64,000 nucleotides of DNA from Carboxylicivirga taeanensis (GCF_051851475.1 NZ_JBPUSJ010000013.1:1-64000), one strand, 5' to 3'; shown: positions 1-9,742, numbered from the stretch's first letter. Translations and numbers: made by a program. Notes: generated from the letters alone by a model not told the origin.

Positions 1-608
1 TAAGAGGTTTTTTGCGTTTAATGGTTTCTTACCGGCCACTTAGTGGTATTCGTATATCTGGAAACGCCATTAACTCATCCGGGCGTTCTCCCGGCTATTG
101 GCAGTGTTTATTTTCAATCTTCATCAACTGCCAATAGATAAAGGGTGTTACTTCAAAATAGACAGGATTTGCCTTTTTTTAAGCTTTGTATAGTACGCGC
201 TGTTTGGGGAGTTAATGAAGAGCCAACAAATATCGAATGGGTTGTTTGCTTGAAAGGCACTGTGAAGTCTATATAGCAGCTGTTTTTTGGCGCGTGTTTG
301 TATGAGCATTAGTTCCTTAAAGTAGGCTTTCATGTGCATTAAAAAGGTAGCTAAGGAATGCCGGGTGGTAAACTCTCAGTTACATGCCCCACATGTTGTG
401 AATTTAGTTAGGAGATTTCCATTAAATATGTGGTGTTGTCAGTTGTTATTTAAGATTCATATACCGATGTATAATTGCTGTAGATAGTTCAGCGGTGGTT
501 AAATGTTTTTAGTGTGGTTGTATTTGTTCTTTTGCTTAAAATTTAGGGAGTTATGCTTATATTAACTCAGAAAAGCTTACTAATTTGCAGCTAAAATAAC
601 AGATAATT
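1..608. other. gene-free left edge with two small hairpins
   Basis: No convincing gene is seen in these 608 bases. Two inverted repeats lie near the edge: CCGGG (79-83) pairs with CCCGG (90-94), and CTATTGGCAGT (95-105) pairs exactly with ACTGCCAATAG (127-137) across a 21-base spacer. They could be the termination or processing region of a gene to the left, but no T-run follows. The rest is AT-rich and should contain the promoter of the GH92 gene. I found no exact TAnnTTTG box; the nearest match is TAATTTG at 581-587. Confidence 0.5.
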
Positions 609-2918
609 ATGCGTATAGTTTCAAAAGTAAAAGGTGCACTACTCGGGTTATCAATTATCCTGAGTTTGAGTAGTTGCAATGAAACGGTGAATAACTGTTT
701 GCAAGTTGAGGATCCTGTTGATTATGCTAATCCGCTGATGGGAACCGATTCAGAGTTTGCTTTGTCCAACGGAAATACTTATCCGGCAATTGCAACCCCA
801 TGGGGCATGAACTTCTGGACACCACAAACCAATAAAATGGGTGATGGATGGGGCTATCAATACGATGCTCATAAAATTCGTGGGATTAAACAGACTCATC
901 AGCCGAGTCCTTGGATTAATGATTATGCAGCTTTTAGTTTAATGGCTGTTACCGGAGATCTTAAATTTAAGGAAGAGGAAAGACAGAGTTGGTTTTCTCA
1001 CAAGGCAGAAATTGCCAAGCCACATTACTATCAGGTTTACTTGGCGGATTATGATGTTAATGTAGAGGTAACACCAACGGAAAGAGCGGCACAATTTCGT
1101 TTTACCTTCCCGGAAAATGAATCGAGTTATGTGCTTGTTGATGGATTTCATCAGGGCTCCTACGTTAAGATTATTCCCGAAGAGAAAAAAGTAATTGGCT
1201 ATTGCCGAAATAATTCAGGAGGTGTGCCTGAAAACTTCCATAATTACTTTGTAGTGGAGTTTGATAAGGAGTTTACCGCTATAAATACCTGGAATAAAGA
1301 TGAGTTGACTGAAAAAAATGAGGTAGAAGGCTATCATGTAGGTGCTGTTCTGAAGTTTAAAACGTCAAAAGGAGAAAAGGTACATGCTAAAGTGGCCTCT
1401 TCATTTATTAGTTATGAACAGGCGCAGCTCAATCTGGACAGAGAAATTGGTTCAGATAGTTTTGAAACAACAAAGCAGAAAGCTCATACGGCTTGGAGTA
1501 AGGAGCTTAATAAAATAAAAGTTGAAGGGGGCACCGTTGATCAACAGCGAATCTTTTATTCGACTTTGTACCGGGTATTGTTATTCCCTCGCAAGTTTTA
1601 TGAATACGATCAGGATAACAATGTGGTTCATTACAGCCCATATAATGGAGAGGTATTGCCAGGCTATATGTTTACAGATAATGGATTTTGGGATACTTTC
1701 AGAGCCGTTTTCCCATTCTTCACCGTGATGTATCCGGAGTTGAATAACCAAATTATGCAGGGGTTGGTAAATACCTATAAAGAGAGCGGATGGTTACCCG
1801 AATGGGCGAGTCCTGGTCACCGTGGCTGTATGATTGGAACCAATTCTGCTGTGAATATTGCAGATGCCTACTTAAAGGGTATGCGCGATTATGATATCGA
1901 AACGCTGTATGAGGCCATCCTTAAAAATACTGAATCGTACAATAAAGAGGTGACATCAGTTGGGCGTTATGGAGCATCTTACTACAATGAATTGGGGTAT
2001 GTGCCGTATGATGTGGGTATTCATGAAAACGCAGCACGAACGCTCGAATATGCCTTTGCCGATTATAACATCTACAAACTGGCTAAAGCATTAGGAAAGC
2101 CGCAGGAAGAGATTGATTTATTTGCTAAAAGGGCTCAAAATTACCGTAACCTGTTCTGTGCCGACAATAAATTGATGAGAGGTAAAAATGCGGATGGAAC
2201 ATTTCAGGCACCATTTAGCGCTTTCAAATGGGGCGGTGCTTTTACCGAAGGAAACAGCTGGCATTACACATGGTCTGTGTTTCACGATATTGAAGGTTTG
2301 AAACAGCTTATGGGAGGTAACCAGGAGTTTATAGGTATGCTAGATAAGGTGTTTGAGTTACCACCTGTATTTGATGATTCCTATTATGGTTTTCCAATTC
2401 ATGAAATCAGGGAGATGCAAATTATGAACATGGGACAATATGCGCACGGCAATCAGCCCATTCAGCACATGCCTTATCTTTATAATTATGCTGGTCAGCC
2501 TTGGAAATCACAGTATTGGGTAAGAAAGGTAATGGACAAATTATACACTCCAACGCCAGATGGATATTGTGGCGATGAAGATAATGGTCAAACATCAGCT
2601 TGGTATGTCTTTAGTTCTATGGGATTTTATCCTGTTTGCCCTGGTCAGCCTATGTATGTTATTGGAAGTCCAATTTTTGATAAAGTAACAGTTACATTAC
2701 CAAATGGAAACGAATTAGTAATTGCCTCAGAAAACAATGGCAAGGATAATGTTTATGTTGAGGGACTAACCTTTAACGGATCCGTTTGGGACAAAAACTA
2801 TATTGAGCACGATGAGTTGCTGAAAGGTGGTCTGCTAGAGTTTACCATGAGCAACGAACCTAATAAGAAGCGTGGTGTTGGAGAAGAGGCTTATCCGCCC
2901 TCAATGAGCATCGAATAA
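609..2918 (+). CDS. GH92 family alpha-mannosidase, lipoprotein
   Basis: This is a 769-residue glycoside hydrolase family 92 enzyme. Family members are Ca2+-dependent exo-acting alpha-mannosidases, usually alpha-1,2, that trim mannose from glycans such as N-glycans or yeast mannan. The N-terminus is a lipoprotein signal with lipobox LSSC and Cys23 as the predicted lipidated residue, so the protein should be anchored at the cell surface or in the periplasm. Family signatures are the early NGNTYPAIATPWGMNFW segment and the GDEDNGQTSAWYVFSSMGF block near residue 655, which contains the catalytic-domain acidic residues. Length is normal for the family. It stands alone, without SusC/SusD genes, so the exact linkage cleaved is not shown. 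A strong terminator follows. Confidence 0.93.
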   Translation: MRIVSKVKGALLGLSIILSLSSCNETVNNCLQVEDPVDYANPLMGTDSEFALSNGNTYPAIATPWGMNFWTPQTNKMGDGWGYQYDAHKIRGIKQTHQPSPWINDYAAFSLMAVTGDLKFKEEERQSWFSHKAEIAKPHYYQVYLADYDVNVEVTPTERAAQFRFTFPENESSYVLVDGFHQGSYVKIIPEEKKVIGYCRNNSGGVPENFHNYFVVEFDKEFTAINTWNKDELTEKNEVEGYHVGAVLKFKTSKGEKVHAKVASSFISYEQAQLNLDREIGSDSFETTKQKAHTAWSKELNKIKVEGGTVDQQRIFYSTLYRVLLFPRKFYEYDQDNNVVHYSPYNGEVLPGYMFTDNGFWDTFRAVFPFFTVMYPELNNQIMQGLVNTYKESGWLPEWASPGHRGCMIGTNSAVNIADAYLKGMRDYDIETLYEAILKNTESYNKEVTSVGRYGASYYNELGYVPYDVGIHENAARTLEYAFADYNIYKLAKALGKPQEEIDLFAKRAQNYRNLFCADNKLMRGKNADGTFQAPFSAFKWGGAFTEGNSWHYTWSVFHDIEGLKQLMGGNQEFIGMLDKVFELPPVFDDSYYGFPIHEIREMQIMNMGQYAHGNQPIQHMPYLYNYAGQPWKSQYWVRKVMDKLYTPTPDGYCGDEDNGQTSAWYVFSSMGFYPVCPGQPMYVIGSPIFDKVTVTLPNGNELVIASENNGKDNVYVEGLTFNGSVWDKNYIEHDELLKGGLLEFTMSNEPNKKRGVGEEAYPPSMSIE

Positions 2919-2933
2919 TAATCTTCTAATAAA

Positions 2934-2970
2934 AAAAAAGAGGCTTGCGTTTACAGCAAGCCTCTTTTTT
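2934..2970. terminator. bidirectional intrinsic terminator
   Basis: GAGGCTTGC (2940-2948) pairs with GCAAGCCTC (2956-2964), flanked by an A-run on the left and a T-run on the right. It can therefore end both the GH92 gene on the plus strand and the convergent nitroreductase gene on the minus strand. Confidence 0.9.
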
Positions 2971-2973
2971 GCT

Positions 2974-3603
2974 TTATAATTTAACTACTAACTCATCGAG
3001 AGATTTACGCACTTTGGCTAAATGCTGGTATTTATCTTCACTTGAACGAAAACCTACTGCTGCCATCACCACCGAGGTGAGGTTACGGGCTGGCAAGCCT
3101 AATATTTCATCAAATGCTTTTTTGTCAAAACCTTCCATTGGGCAGGTATCAATACCTTCAACCGCACAGGTTACCATTAATTGGCCTAGCGCAATGTAAG
3201 TTTGCTTTGTGGCCCAGCTTAATATGGCTTCAGCTGGTAAAGAGTGGATGGTATTTTTCATCAAAGCATCGTACTCGGCTAGTGTTTCAACCGGTACTTT
3301 GCGGGTGTCAGAAATGCGTTTAACAAACGCTTCCACATCCTTATCAGATAAATTGGTATTGGCAGCAAACAGGATCAGGTGAGAGGCATCTACTGTTTGT
3401 GCTTGGTTACGTGCAACGCCACGCAGCTTTTGTCGGAGCTCAGCATTTTCTATTACCACAATTGAATAGGGTTGTAGTCCAAACGAAGAGGGCGCGAGAT
3501 TGGTGGCCTCAAGGATAAGTTGCAACTGCTCGTCGGATAATTTTTTGCTCGCATCGAATTGTTGAGTGGCATAACGCCAGTTTAATTTGTCTATGATATT
3601 CAT
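2974..3603 (-). CDS. nitroreductase family NAD(P)H-dependent oxidoreductase
   Basis: The 209-residue protein belongs to the NfsB/NfnB-like nitroreductase family of FMN flavoenzymes that use NAD(P)H to reduce nitro compounds, quinones or similar acceptors, usually as cytosolic homodimers. The N-terminus carries the typical WRYATQQFD segment followed by LAPSSFGLQPYSIVVI, which forms part of the FMN site. Length matches the family. The gene converges on the GH92 gene across a shared terminator and diverges from the sensor kinase gene. The physiological substrate cannot be told from sequence. Confidence 0.92.
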   Translation of the reverse strand: MNIIDKLNWRYATQQFDASKKLSDEQLQLILEATNLAPSSFGLQPYSIVVIENAELRQKLRGVARNQAQTVDASHLILFAANTNLSDKDVEAFVKRISDTRKVPVETLAEYDALMKNTIHSLPAEAILSWATKQTYIALGQLMVTCAVEGIDTCPMEGFDKKAFDEILGLPARNLTSVVMAAVGFRSSEDKYQHLAKVRKSLDELVVKL

Positions 3604-3725
3604 CTATTTTTTCTTTAATCCTACTTTGCACAAGTAACAACGCAGTCTATATTTTTGTTTGTTATGGCGATACATTTGTTAAAGTTGCCAGTTTCATTAC
3701 TTTTATACCCATTAAGTTGTAGCGA

Positions 3726-6700
3726 TTGGGAGCTTCTAGATATATATACAGAAATTGTTTAGTCTTACTTGTATTGTTGTTATCAGGTGTGTTAACAACT
3801 GTGGGGCAGGTCAGGCGTTATTCTACGTACACTTTTTCAATAAATGATGGGTTATCGCAAAATTCGGTCAACTGCATTTTGAAAGATCAAAAGGGCTTCG
3901 TTTGGTTTGGTACTGAAGATGGTTTAAATCGTTACGATGGCAATGAAGTGACCGTTTTTAAGTCTTCCGAGAATAGAAAGAATGGTGTGTTGGTGAATAC
4001 CATTAGCTGTTTGCTGGAGGATGCCAATACCGGCTTAATTTATATTGGAACAAACGGAGGCGGTGTGAGCGTGTTTGATCCGGCTACCGAAGAATTCACC
4101 CATTATTTTTATGAAGAAGGAGAAAACTCCATTTCATCGAGTTTTGTTTATGGATTACATCAAGATGAAGAGGGAAATATTCTTATTGCTAATTCTTATG
4201 GGATAAGTGTTCTCAATCCTCAAACCCAGTCGTTTGATAATTTTGAGTCTTCACAGGCCAAAAATGGCAGTTTTCCTTTTGTAGTTGCCACGTGCGTTTT
4301 TTCAGATGACAAAGACGTTATCTGGGCAGGCACATACGGTCAAGGACTGGTTAAAATTAATGTCAAAGAAAGAACCTATCAAAAGTACATCAATGAAGGC
4401 ACTAAAAACCAGCGCTTCAATAGTAACATCATTGTGAAAATTGTGCCGTCAGGTAATCCGCGTTACTTATGGCTGGCAACCGATAATGGTTTCTTCCAGT
4501 TTGACAAAAAGAACGGTACTTACAAATTATTATACCTCGAGGATACCAAAGTAAGTGATGTGGTGGTAGACAGCCACAGGGGAATTTGGTTAAGTAGTGG
4601 CTTGGATGGTATCGCCTACGTATCGCCTGAAGGCCAGCTCACCCATTACCGGAACGACCCCTACGATATTTATTCATTAGAGGAAAACTATGTTCGTTGT
4701 TTATATCTTGATGAACGGCAACACCTTTGGATTGGCACCAAAGGAAAAGGCTGTATTCACATGGATGTTTCAGGCAATCAGTTTTTGCATTACTACCAAA
4801 CTAAAGACGGCGAAGGCGTTAATGGAACAACCGTCTATGCCCTTGATAAGGACACTGCAGATAACGTATGGATTGGAACCATGAAAGGGTTATCTGTTTG
4901 GAATGCTTATAATGGGCAGATAAAAGGATATTATCCCTTTAGTGGCAATCGTAATTTTTCGGTATGGTCTTTATACAATGATGTGAATAGCGATTTGTGG
5001 ATAGGAACCTCACAAGGGCTATTCAGGCACAATAGGGCAACCAGCGAAAATCGTGAATTCAAGTACATCGATGGCGATACGACCTCCTTGCCAGATAATG
5101 AGGTGTTCGCCATTGAAAGAGATGGTGATGGACATTTATGGGTGGGCACAGCCTATGGTTTGGCCCGATATATCGACAGTTCAGATGTATTTAAACGTTA
5201 TCAGTTCACCAATTATGACGGGACGCATACCAATGAAATGATTTGGGATGTTTTTTGCGATTCAAAAAAACGCTTGTGGATAACTTCTCAGTATGGGGTT
5301 AATTTATATCAGGCCGAAACCGATTCGTTTATCTACCTGTTTAACAACACAGCCGATTCATTGCAGCTGAGCAGCTATAATGTGACATCGGTTTATGAAG
5401 ATAGCAAAAACCGAATATGGCTCACAACCAGCAAAGGCCTTAATCAGGTTAGTGATGACCTGAAGATTGTGAAGCACTACGGTATTAAAGAGGGGATGAG
5501 CAATTCCTATGCGTATCATGTGCTTGAGTATAACAATGAGTTATGGGTGTCGACCAATAAAGGGATTTCTCGCATCATATTGCAAACAGGTGAAGTCTTA
5601 AACTACGATGTTCAGGATGGGTTGCAAAGCAATGAGTTCAACCCCTCATCAGAAATGTTGACTGATGGTCGCATGCTTTTTGGTGGTATTAATGGGTTCA
5701 ATGTTTTTCATCCGGATAGTATCAAACAGTCAAAGTATTCCCCACCTATCTACTTTACATCCCTTGAGCTTTATGATCAGCATGTGGCTGATGAAGACTC
5801 TGCCGCACTCAATAGGGTAGTAGTAAAGAGCTCGTTGTTAGGTGGGAAGCAGGTTAAATTGGAACCCGATCAGCGGTTTTTTACCATCAATTTTGTAGCC
5901 CTCGATTATCAGGCACCATCAGAGGTTGATTATTACTACCGGATGCTTCCCAATTCGCAGGAATGGATTCCTTTGGATAATAAACGTAATCTGACCTTTA
6001 TTGATCTCAGCACAGGTGAATACACGCTCGAAGTGCGTTCGACCAATGCTGAGGGCTTCATCTGCGACAATGCCCAAAGTATTACAATAACCGTGAAGCC
6101 CCCGCTGTGGAAGAAAGGGTGGTTTATCGCCCTTGCCACCTTGTTGTTGGGTTTATTGGTTTATCTGGCTGCACGCTTGTATTACAATCGCCTGCAAAGA
6201 GATAAGGAAATTTTGGAGAAGCGGGTGGAGATTCGGACAAAGGAAATTCAGCTGCAGCGCAATATTGCCAATCGTCAGCGTGATGAGATAGCCCGACAAA
6301 AAGAAGAGATAGAGAGTTTTGCTAAAAAACTTGAAGACACTGTTGAAAAACGGACCAGAGAATTGAAGTTGGCCAAAGATGCTGCTGAAGAGTCAGATCG
6401 CCTGAAGTCAGCATTTTTGTCGAATATGAGTCATGAAATTCGAACACCCATGAATGCAATTATGGGTTTTTCAGAGCTGCTGCTCGACGAATCATTCAAT
6501 GAAACGGAAAAAACCAATTTTGCGCACCTCATTCGAACCAATGGGGATAACCTTCTTCACTTGCTGAACGATATTATTGATATTTCAATGATCGAGTCGG
6601 GGCAGCTTAATCTGATGCTCAGTGAGGTGAATGCGAAGGAACTGGTTGCAGAAGTATACCAAACCTTTAAAACTTCAAAAGTATTGCAGGAAAAACCAGG

Positions 6701-7091
6701 TATCAGTTTTGAACTTCAGTGTACCGACGAAGCTATTTGCCTGTTAACTGATGTGTTTCGCCTGAGGCAGGTTCTCAATAATCTCATAAGTAATGCGCTG
6801 AAATTTACCAGCTCCGGATACGTGAGAATCTGCTTGAGAAGAGAAGAAGGCAATGCCTATTTTAGCGTTGAAGACAGTGGAATTGGGATAAGTGAACAGC
6901 ACCAACAACGCATTTTCGATCGCTTCTCGCGAATTGATAATACGAACGAGAACATATACAGTGGCAATGGCCTTGGCTTAACCATTACCAAAAATCTGGT
7001 AGAAAAGCTCAATGGGTCTATTCATGTCAAATCGGCTCCGGGTTTTGGCTCCTGCTTTTACTTTTATTTGCCAATCAATGTGCCAGACTAG
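3726..7091 (+). CDS. beta-propeller sensor histidine kinase without receiver domain
   Basis: This 1121-residue membrane sensor kinase resembles the N-terminal half of Bacteroidota hybrid two-component systems. A signal/membrane segment (about residues 9-28) precedes some 14 two-component-regulator propeller repeats of the WFGT/WIGT type. These form two periplasmic seven-bladed propellers. A Y_Y_Y domain (about 720-785), a transmembrane helix (about 797-820), a coiled coil and a HisKA domain follow, with phospho-acceptor His903 in SNMSHEIRTPMNA. The HATPase_c domain has N, G1 (DSGIGIS) and G2 (GNGLGLT) boxes. The protein ends there: there is no receiver and no AraC domain, so phosphate must pass to a separate partner that is not in this window. 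The start is TTG directly after an in-frame stop, so the exact N-terminus is uncertain. The stop overlaps the convergent Lrp gene by four bases. Confidence 0.9.
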   Translation: MGASRYIYRNCLVLLVLLLSGVLTTVGQVRRYSTYTFSINDGLSQNSVNCILKDQKGFVWFGTEDGLNRYDGNEVTVFKSSENRKNGVLVNTISCLLEDANTGLIYIGTNGGGVSVFDPATEEFTHYFYEEGENSISSSFVYGLHQDEEGNILIANSYGISVLNPQTQSFDNFESSQAKNGSFPFVVATCVFSDDKDVIWAGTYGQGLVKINVKERTYQKYINEGTKNQRFNSNIIVKIVPSGNPRYLWLATDNGFFQFDKKNGTYKLLYLEDTKVSDVVVDSHRGIWLSSGLDGIAYVSPEGQLTHYRNDPYDIYSLEENYVRCLYLDERQHLWIGTKGKGCIHMDVSGNQFLHYYQTKDGEGVNGTTVYALDKDTADNVWIGTMKGLSVWNAYNGQIKGYYPFSGNRNFSVWSLYNDVNSDLWIGTSQGLFRHNRATSENREFKYIDGDTTSLPDNEVFAIERDGDGHLWVGTAYGLARYIDSSDVFKRYQFTNYDGTHTNEMIWDVFCDSKKRLWITSQYGVNLYQAETDSFIYLFNNTADSLQLSSYNVTSVYEDSKNRIWLTTSKGLNQVSDDLKIVKHYGIKEGMSNSYAYHVLEYNNELWVSTNKGISRIILQTGEVLNYDVQDGLQSNEFNPSSEMLTDGRMLFGGINGFNVFHPDSIKQSKYSPPIYFTSLELYDQHVADEDSAALNRVVVKSSLLGGKQVKLEPDQRFFTINFVALDYQAPSEVDYYYRMLPNSQEWIPLDNKRNLTFIDLSTGEYTLEVRSTNAEGFICDNAQSITITVKPPLWKKGWFIALATLLLGLLVYLAARLYYNRLQRDKEILEKRVEIRTKEIQLQRNIANRQRDEIARQKEEIESFAKKLEDTVEKRTRELKLAKDAAEESDRLKSAFLSNMSHEIRTPMNAIMGFSELLLDESFNETEKTNFAHLIRTNGDNLLHLLNDIIDISMIESGQLNLMLSEVNAKELVAEVYQTFKTSKVLQEKPGISFELQCTDEAICLLTDVFRLRQVLNNLISNALKFTSSGYVRICLRREEGNAYFSVEDSGIGISEQHQQRIFDRFSRIDNTNENIYSGNGLGLTITKNLVEKLNGSIHVKSAPGFGSCFYFYLPINVPD

Positions 7092-7576
7092 TCCAGGTGT
7101 AATTCTGTGCCCGATTTTATTTCCCTCATAACAAACGAACTCTGCACATTCCCTACATTGTTGACGGCTGCTAGCTTATTGTAAATAAAGTTGTGGTAGG
7201 TTTCCATATTTTTGGTGATGATTTTCAGGATGTAGTCGAACATCCCGGCGATGTGCAGGCATTCAATCACCTCGGGAAGCTGAGCTATGGCCTCTTCAAA
7301 CTCTCGAATGACATCATGCGAATGCTGTTTAAGTGAAACATTGCAGATGGCAATCAACTCCTTTCCAACCTTTTCTTTATTAACTATCGCTACATATTTT
7401 TCTATCACGCCATTGCGCTCAAGTCTCTTAATTCTTTCAAAAACGGGGGTGGTCGATAAGTTAAGGTGGTGAGCAAGTTGTTTCGTGGTTAGCTTTGCAT
7501 TGTTTTGCAGTAGGCTAAGTAGCTTTTTATCCGTCTCGTCAATGCTGATCTTAGAAAATTTTTCTGCTTTACCCAT
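7088..7576 (-). CDS. Lrp/AsnC family transcriptional regulator
   Basis: The 162-residue protein has the two-domain layout of leucine-responsive regulators. The N-terminal winged helix-turn-helix starts at DETDKKLLSLLQNNAKLT and has the recognition segment STTPVFERIKRLERNGVI. The C-terminal RAM domain (about residues 75-155) binds amino acids and drives dimer or octamer assembly. It is divergent from a methionine gamma-lyase type gene with a 19-bp direct repeat between them, which suggests that it controls that gene in response to an amino acid, perhaps methionine. The target is inference from position. Its 3' end overlaps the kinase stop codon. Confidence 0.92.
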   Translation of the reverse strand: MGKAEKFSKISIDETDKKLLSLLQNNAKLTTKQLAHHLNLSTTPVFERIKRLERNGVIEKYVAIVNKEKVGKELIAICNVSLKQHSHDVIREFEEAIAQLPEVIECLHIAGMFDYILKIITKNMETYHNFIYNKLAAVNNVGNVQSSFVMREIKSGTELHLD

Positions 7577-7623
7577 TAGAAGGTTGGTTTATAATTTTAA
7601 TAATCTGCTTGAGTGTTAATATA

Positions 7624-7685
7624 TGGAATAAATAACTAATATATAACTATTATCTGGTATAAATAACTAGTATCTCTTAAATTTG
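7624..7685 (+). promoter_or_regulatory. direct-repeat operator and -7 box, lrp / PLP-lyase intergenic region
   Basis: Two 19-base copies, 7624-7642 and 7655-7673, read TGGnATAAATAACTAnTAT and differ at two positions. They start 31 bp apart, about three helical turns, which suits side-by-side binding of an Lrp-type regulator on one DNA face. A Bacteroidota -7 box, TAAATTTG, lies at 7678-7685. Transcription would then start near 7692, just upstream of the ATG chosen for the lyase. Assignment to the adjacent Lrp protein is inference. Confidence 0.6.
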
Positions 7686-7700
7686 TTAAAAAATGATTCG

Positions 7701-8978
7701 ATGATGAATAAACAGATGAAGCCAGAAAGTTTAATGATGTCTCACGCTTATGATGCACATGAGCATCAAGGGGCCGTTAAATGTCCTGTTTATCAAACGT
7801 CTACATTTGCGTTTAATAGCTGTGAGGAAGGAAAAGCCTTTTTTGAACTGGCTTACGGATTACGCGACAAACGTGAAGGTGAAGAAATGGGAATGATCTA
7901 TTCTCGTCTGAATCATCCAAACATGGATATCCTGGAAAAAAGATTGGCATTGTGGGATGAAGCTGAAGCCGGGGCGTTTTTCTCCAGTGGCATGGCCGCT
8001 ATATCTACCACCATCCTGTCTTTTGTAAAGCCTGGGGAAGTGTTGCTTTTTTCATCGCCGGTTTACGGAGGTACGGATCATTTTATTCATCACGTCTTGC
8101 CTCAGTTTAATATTGGTGTAGTCAGCTTTGTGAAAGGCGAAAAAGAAGACGTTATTATCGAACGGGTTGAAAAGAATTATCCCGGACGGCGGCCGTCAAT
8201 GGTCTATGTTGAAACACCAGGAAACCCAACTAATTCGATAATTGATATTGAAATGGTTGCACGCATAGCGCGCTACTTTAGTTCTGAAGAGAAAAAATGT
8301 GTGTTTGCCGTGGATAATACCTTTCTAGGGCCCGTTTTTCAGCATCCGCTGCAATTTGGTGCTGATTTGGTAGTGTACTCGGCCACCAAATTTATTGGAG
8401 GACATAGTGATGTAGTGGCAGGTGCCATTACAGGATCGGCCAATTTGGTTGGGCAGGTTAAGGTGATGCGCACTTTCTTTGGAAGTCAACTCGATCCAAA
8501 TTCCAGCTGGTTGTTGCAGAGGAGTTTGGAGACGATCAAGATAAGAATGGAAGCTCAGGCTAAAAGTGCACTTGTTGTGGCGAACTTCCTGAAAGATCAT
8601 CCGATGGTGGATAAAGTGCATTTCCTTGGTATGCTAGATGCAGACAGTGAGATGCAGCAAATATTCAATAAACAATGCTTATCTGCCGGTTCAATGATTG
8701 CATTTGATATTGCAGGAGGTGAAAAAGAGGCTTTTATGTTTCTTGATAACCTAAAGTTGTTTAAATTAGCAGTAAGCTTGGGCTCAACTGAAAGTTTAGC
8801 TGAGCATCCAGCTACCATGACACATGTTGATGTGTCTGCTGAAGATCGTGAGAAGCTAGGTATCTCTCCGTCTTTAGTTCGATTAAGTATAGGACTAGAG
8901 GATCCGCAGGATCTGATAGAACAAATAGCAAACGCCCTCGAAGTGGTTAAGAGGGCGAATAGTTCGGCCATTTGCTAG
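7701..8978 (+). CDS. trans-sulfuration family PLP enzyme, methionine gamma-lyase-like
   Basis: This is a Cys/Met-metabolism PLP-dependent enzyme (fold type I), about 425 residues. Members of this subgroup are annotated as methionine gamma-lyase or cystathionine gamma-synthase family. They cleave or exchange sulfur amino acid side chains, for example methionine to methanethiol, 2-oxobutyrate and ammonia. Visible features are the QTSTFAF segment, the SSGMAAIST loop, DNTFLGPV and the PLP lysine in YSATKFIGGH (Lys230 from this start). An upstream in-frame TTG at 7683 lies inside the -7 promoter box, so ATG 7701 (or 7704) is the better start. It is divergent from an Lrp regulator with a shared operator. 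Sequence alone does not separate lyase from synthase activity. Confidence 0.85.
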   Translation: MMNKQMKPESLMMSHAYDAHEHQGAVKCPVYQTSTFAFNSCEEGKAFFELAYGLRDKREGEEMGMIYSRLNHPNMDILEKRLALWDEAEAGAFFSSGMAAISTTILSFVKPGEVLLFSSPVYGGTDHFIHHVLPQFNIGVVSFVKGEKEDVIIERVEKNYPGRRPSMVYVETPGNPTNSIIDIEMVARIARYFSSEEKKCVFAVDNTFLGPVFQHPLQFGADLVVYSATKFIGGHSDVVAGAITGSANLVGQVKVMRTFFGSQLDPNSSWLLQRSLETIKIRMEAQAKSALVVANFLKDHPMVDKVHFLGMLDADSEMQQIFNKQCLSAGSMIAFDIAGGEKEAFMFLDNLKLFKLAVSLGSTESLAEHPATMTHVDVSAEDREKLGISPSLVRLSIGLEDPQDLIEQIANALEVVKRANSSAIC

Positions 8979-9020
8979 CATTTGGTTTGAATTTGGTTTT
9001 TATGGTTAATGTTTTGCTAA

Positions 9021-9048
9021 AGTCGCCCTGTGGTGGGGCGACTTTTTT
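9021..9048 (+). terminator. intrinsic terminator after PLP lyase
   Basis: AGTCGCCC (9021-9028) pairs with GGGCGACT (9036-9043), followed by a T-run to 9048. Confidence 0.88.
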
Positions 9049-9742
9049 GGTGCTATGAATCAGAATTGAAGGTCGTAAAACCCGATAACAATAAATGCTA
9101 ATTCGTAATTGATAAATGTTATTTTATTCAAAAATTGTAGGCATTCATACATTAAAACTTCCAATTGTTTGATTAATTATTTACATTCGTTACACTTATC
9201 ACCTATTATGTATTTAGCTCTTTATAATCCTTCTAAATTAGTAGTGAAAAAGAGGTAAGATAGGCTATATTTGAAATCCAAAAGAATGTTAATTTATGAC
9301 ATTGCAGCTTAAAATGAATAATACGGATTGAGCCCTGATTTTTTGTAATTAGCTCTGAAACACCTAATGCACTTAGAGGAAACTTTCTGGTTAAGAAATC
9401 GTTTGTTGTTGTAGCTGCTTTTTCATAGATGATGTTGCTATAGCCATTCAACTTAAACATAGAAAGAATAAAGTATTGTGGTCGATAGCGAAAGAAAGGC
9501 CAATTAGCAGCACAGCTTCAGCACCGAAGTTGCAGAAGCTTTCGGCATGGCGATGAGGAATTGGAATACATAGAAGGGGCAGTTTTTTAAAAAAACTATT
9601 AGCTAACGAGCTGTTAGTAAGGCAAGATGTATTATTTTTAGCTGAATAAATATACATTATTTGTTGCATAATAAAGGCTGCCGTAATGAATCAGTAATGG
9701 GGAGCCAGTTGGTGAAAATCAACTGCTTTTAAAATATAAAAT
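9049..9742. other. gene-free region upstream of the V-ATPase operon
   Basis: Nearly 700 AT-rich bases contain no ORF with coding character on either strand. A TAnnTTTG-like box, TATATTTG, is at 9266-9273 but has no clear -33 partner. Close to the operon, CAGTTG (9706-9711) pairs with CAACTG (9720-9725), and GGCT (9676-9679) can pair with AGCC (9703-9706), so the 5' leader of the ATPase mRNA may fold. The length and AT content suggest a long regulatory region or decayed gene remains. I recognise no known riboswitch. Confidence 0.4.

Noticed and set aside
148..339. 63-codon minus-strand ORF
   Set aside because: No recognisable domain, no promoter or neighbour support, and it lies in a region that otherwise looks non-coding.
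7683..7685. TTG as start of the PLP lyase
   Set aside because: It lies inside the TAAATTTG -7 box, so it would not be within the transcript. ATG 7701 was chosen.
9233..9669. two overlapping minus-strand ORFs of about 75 codons upstream of the V-ATPase operon
   Set aside because: Composition is low-complexity and mutually overlapping, with no family resemblance. Treated as chance ORFs in an AT-rich gap.
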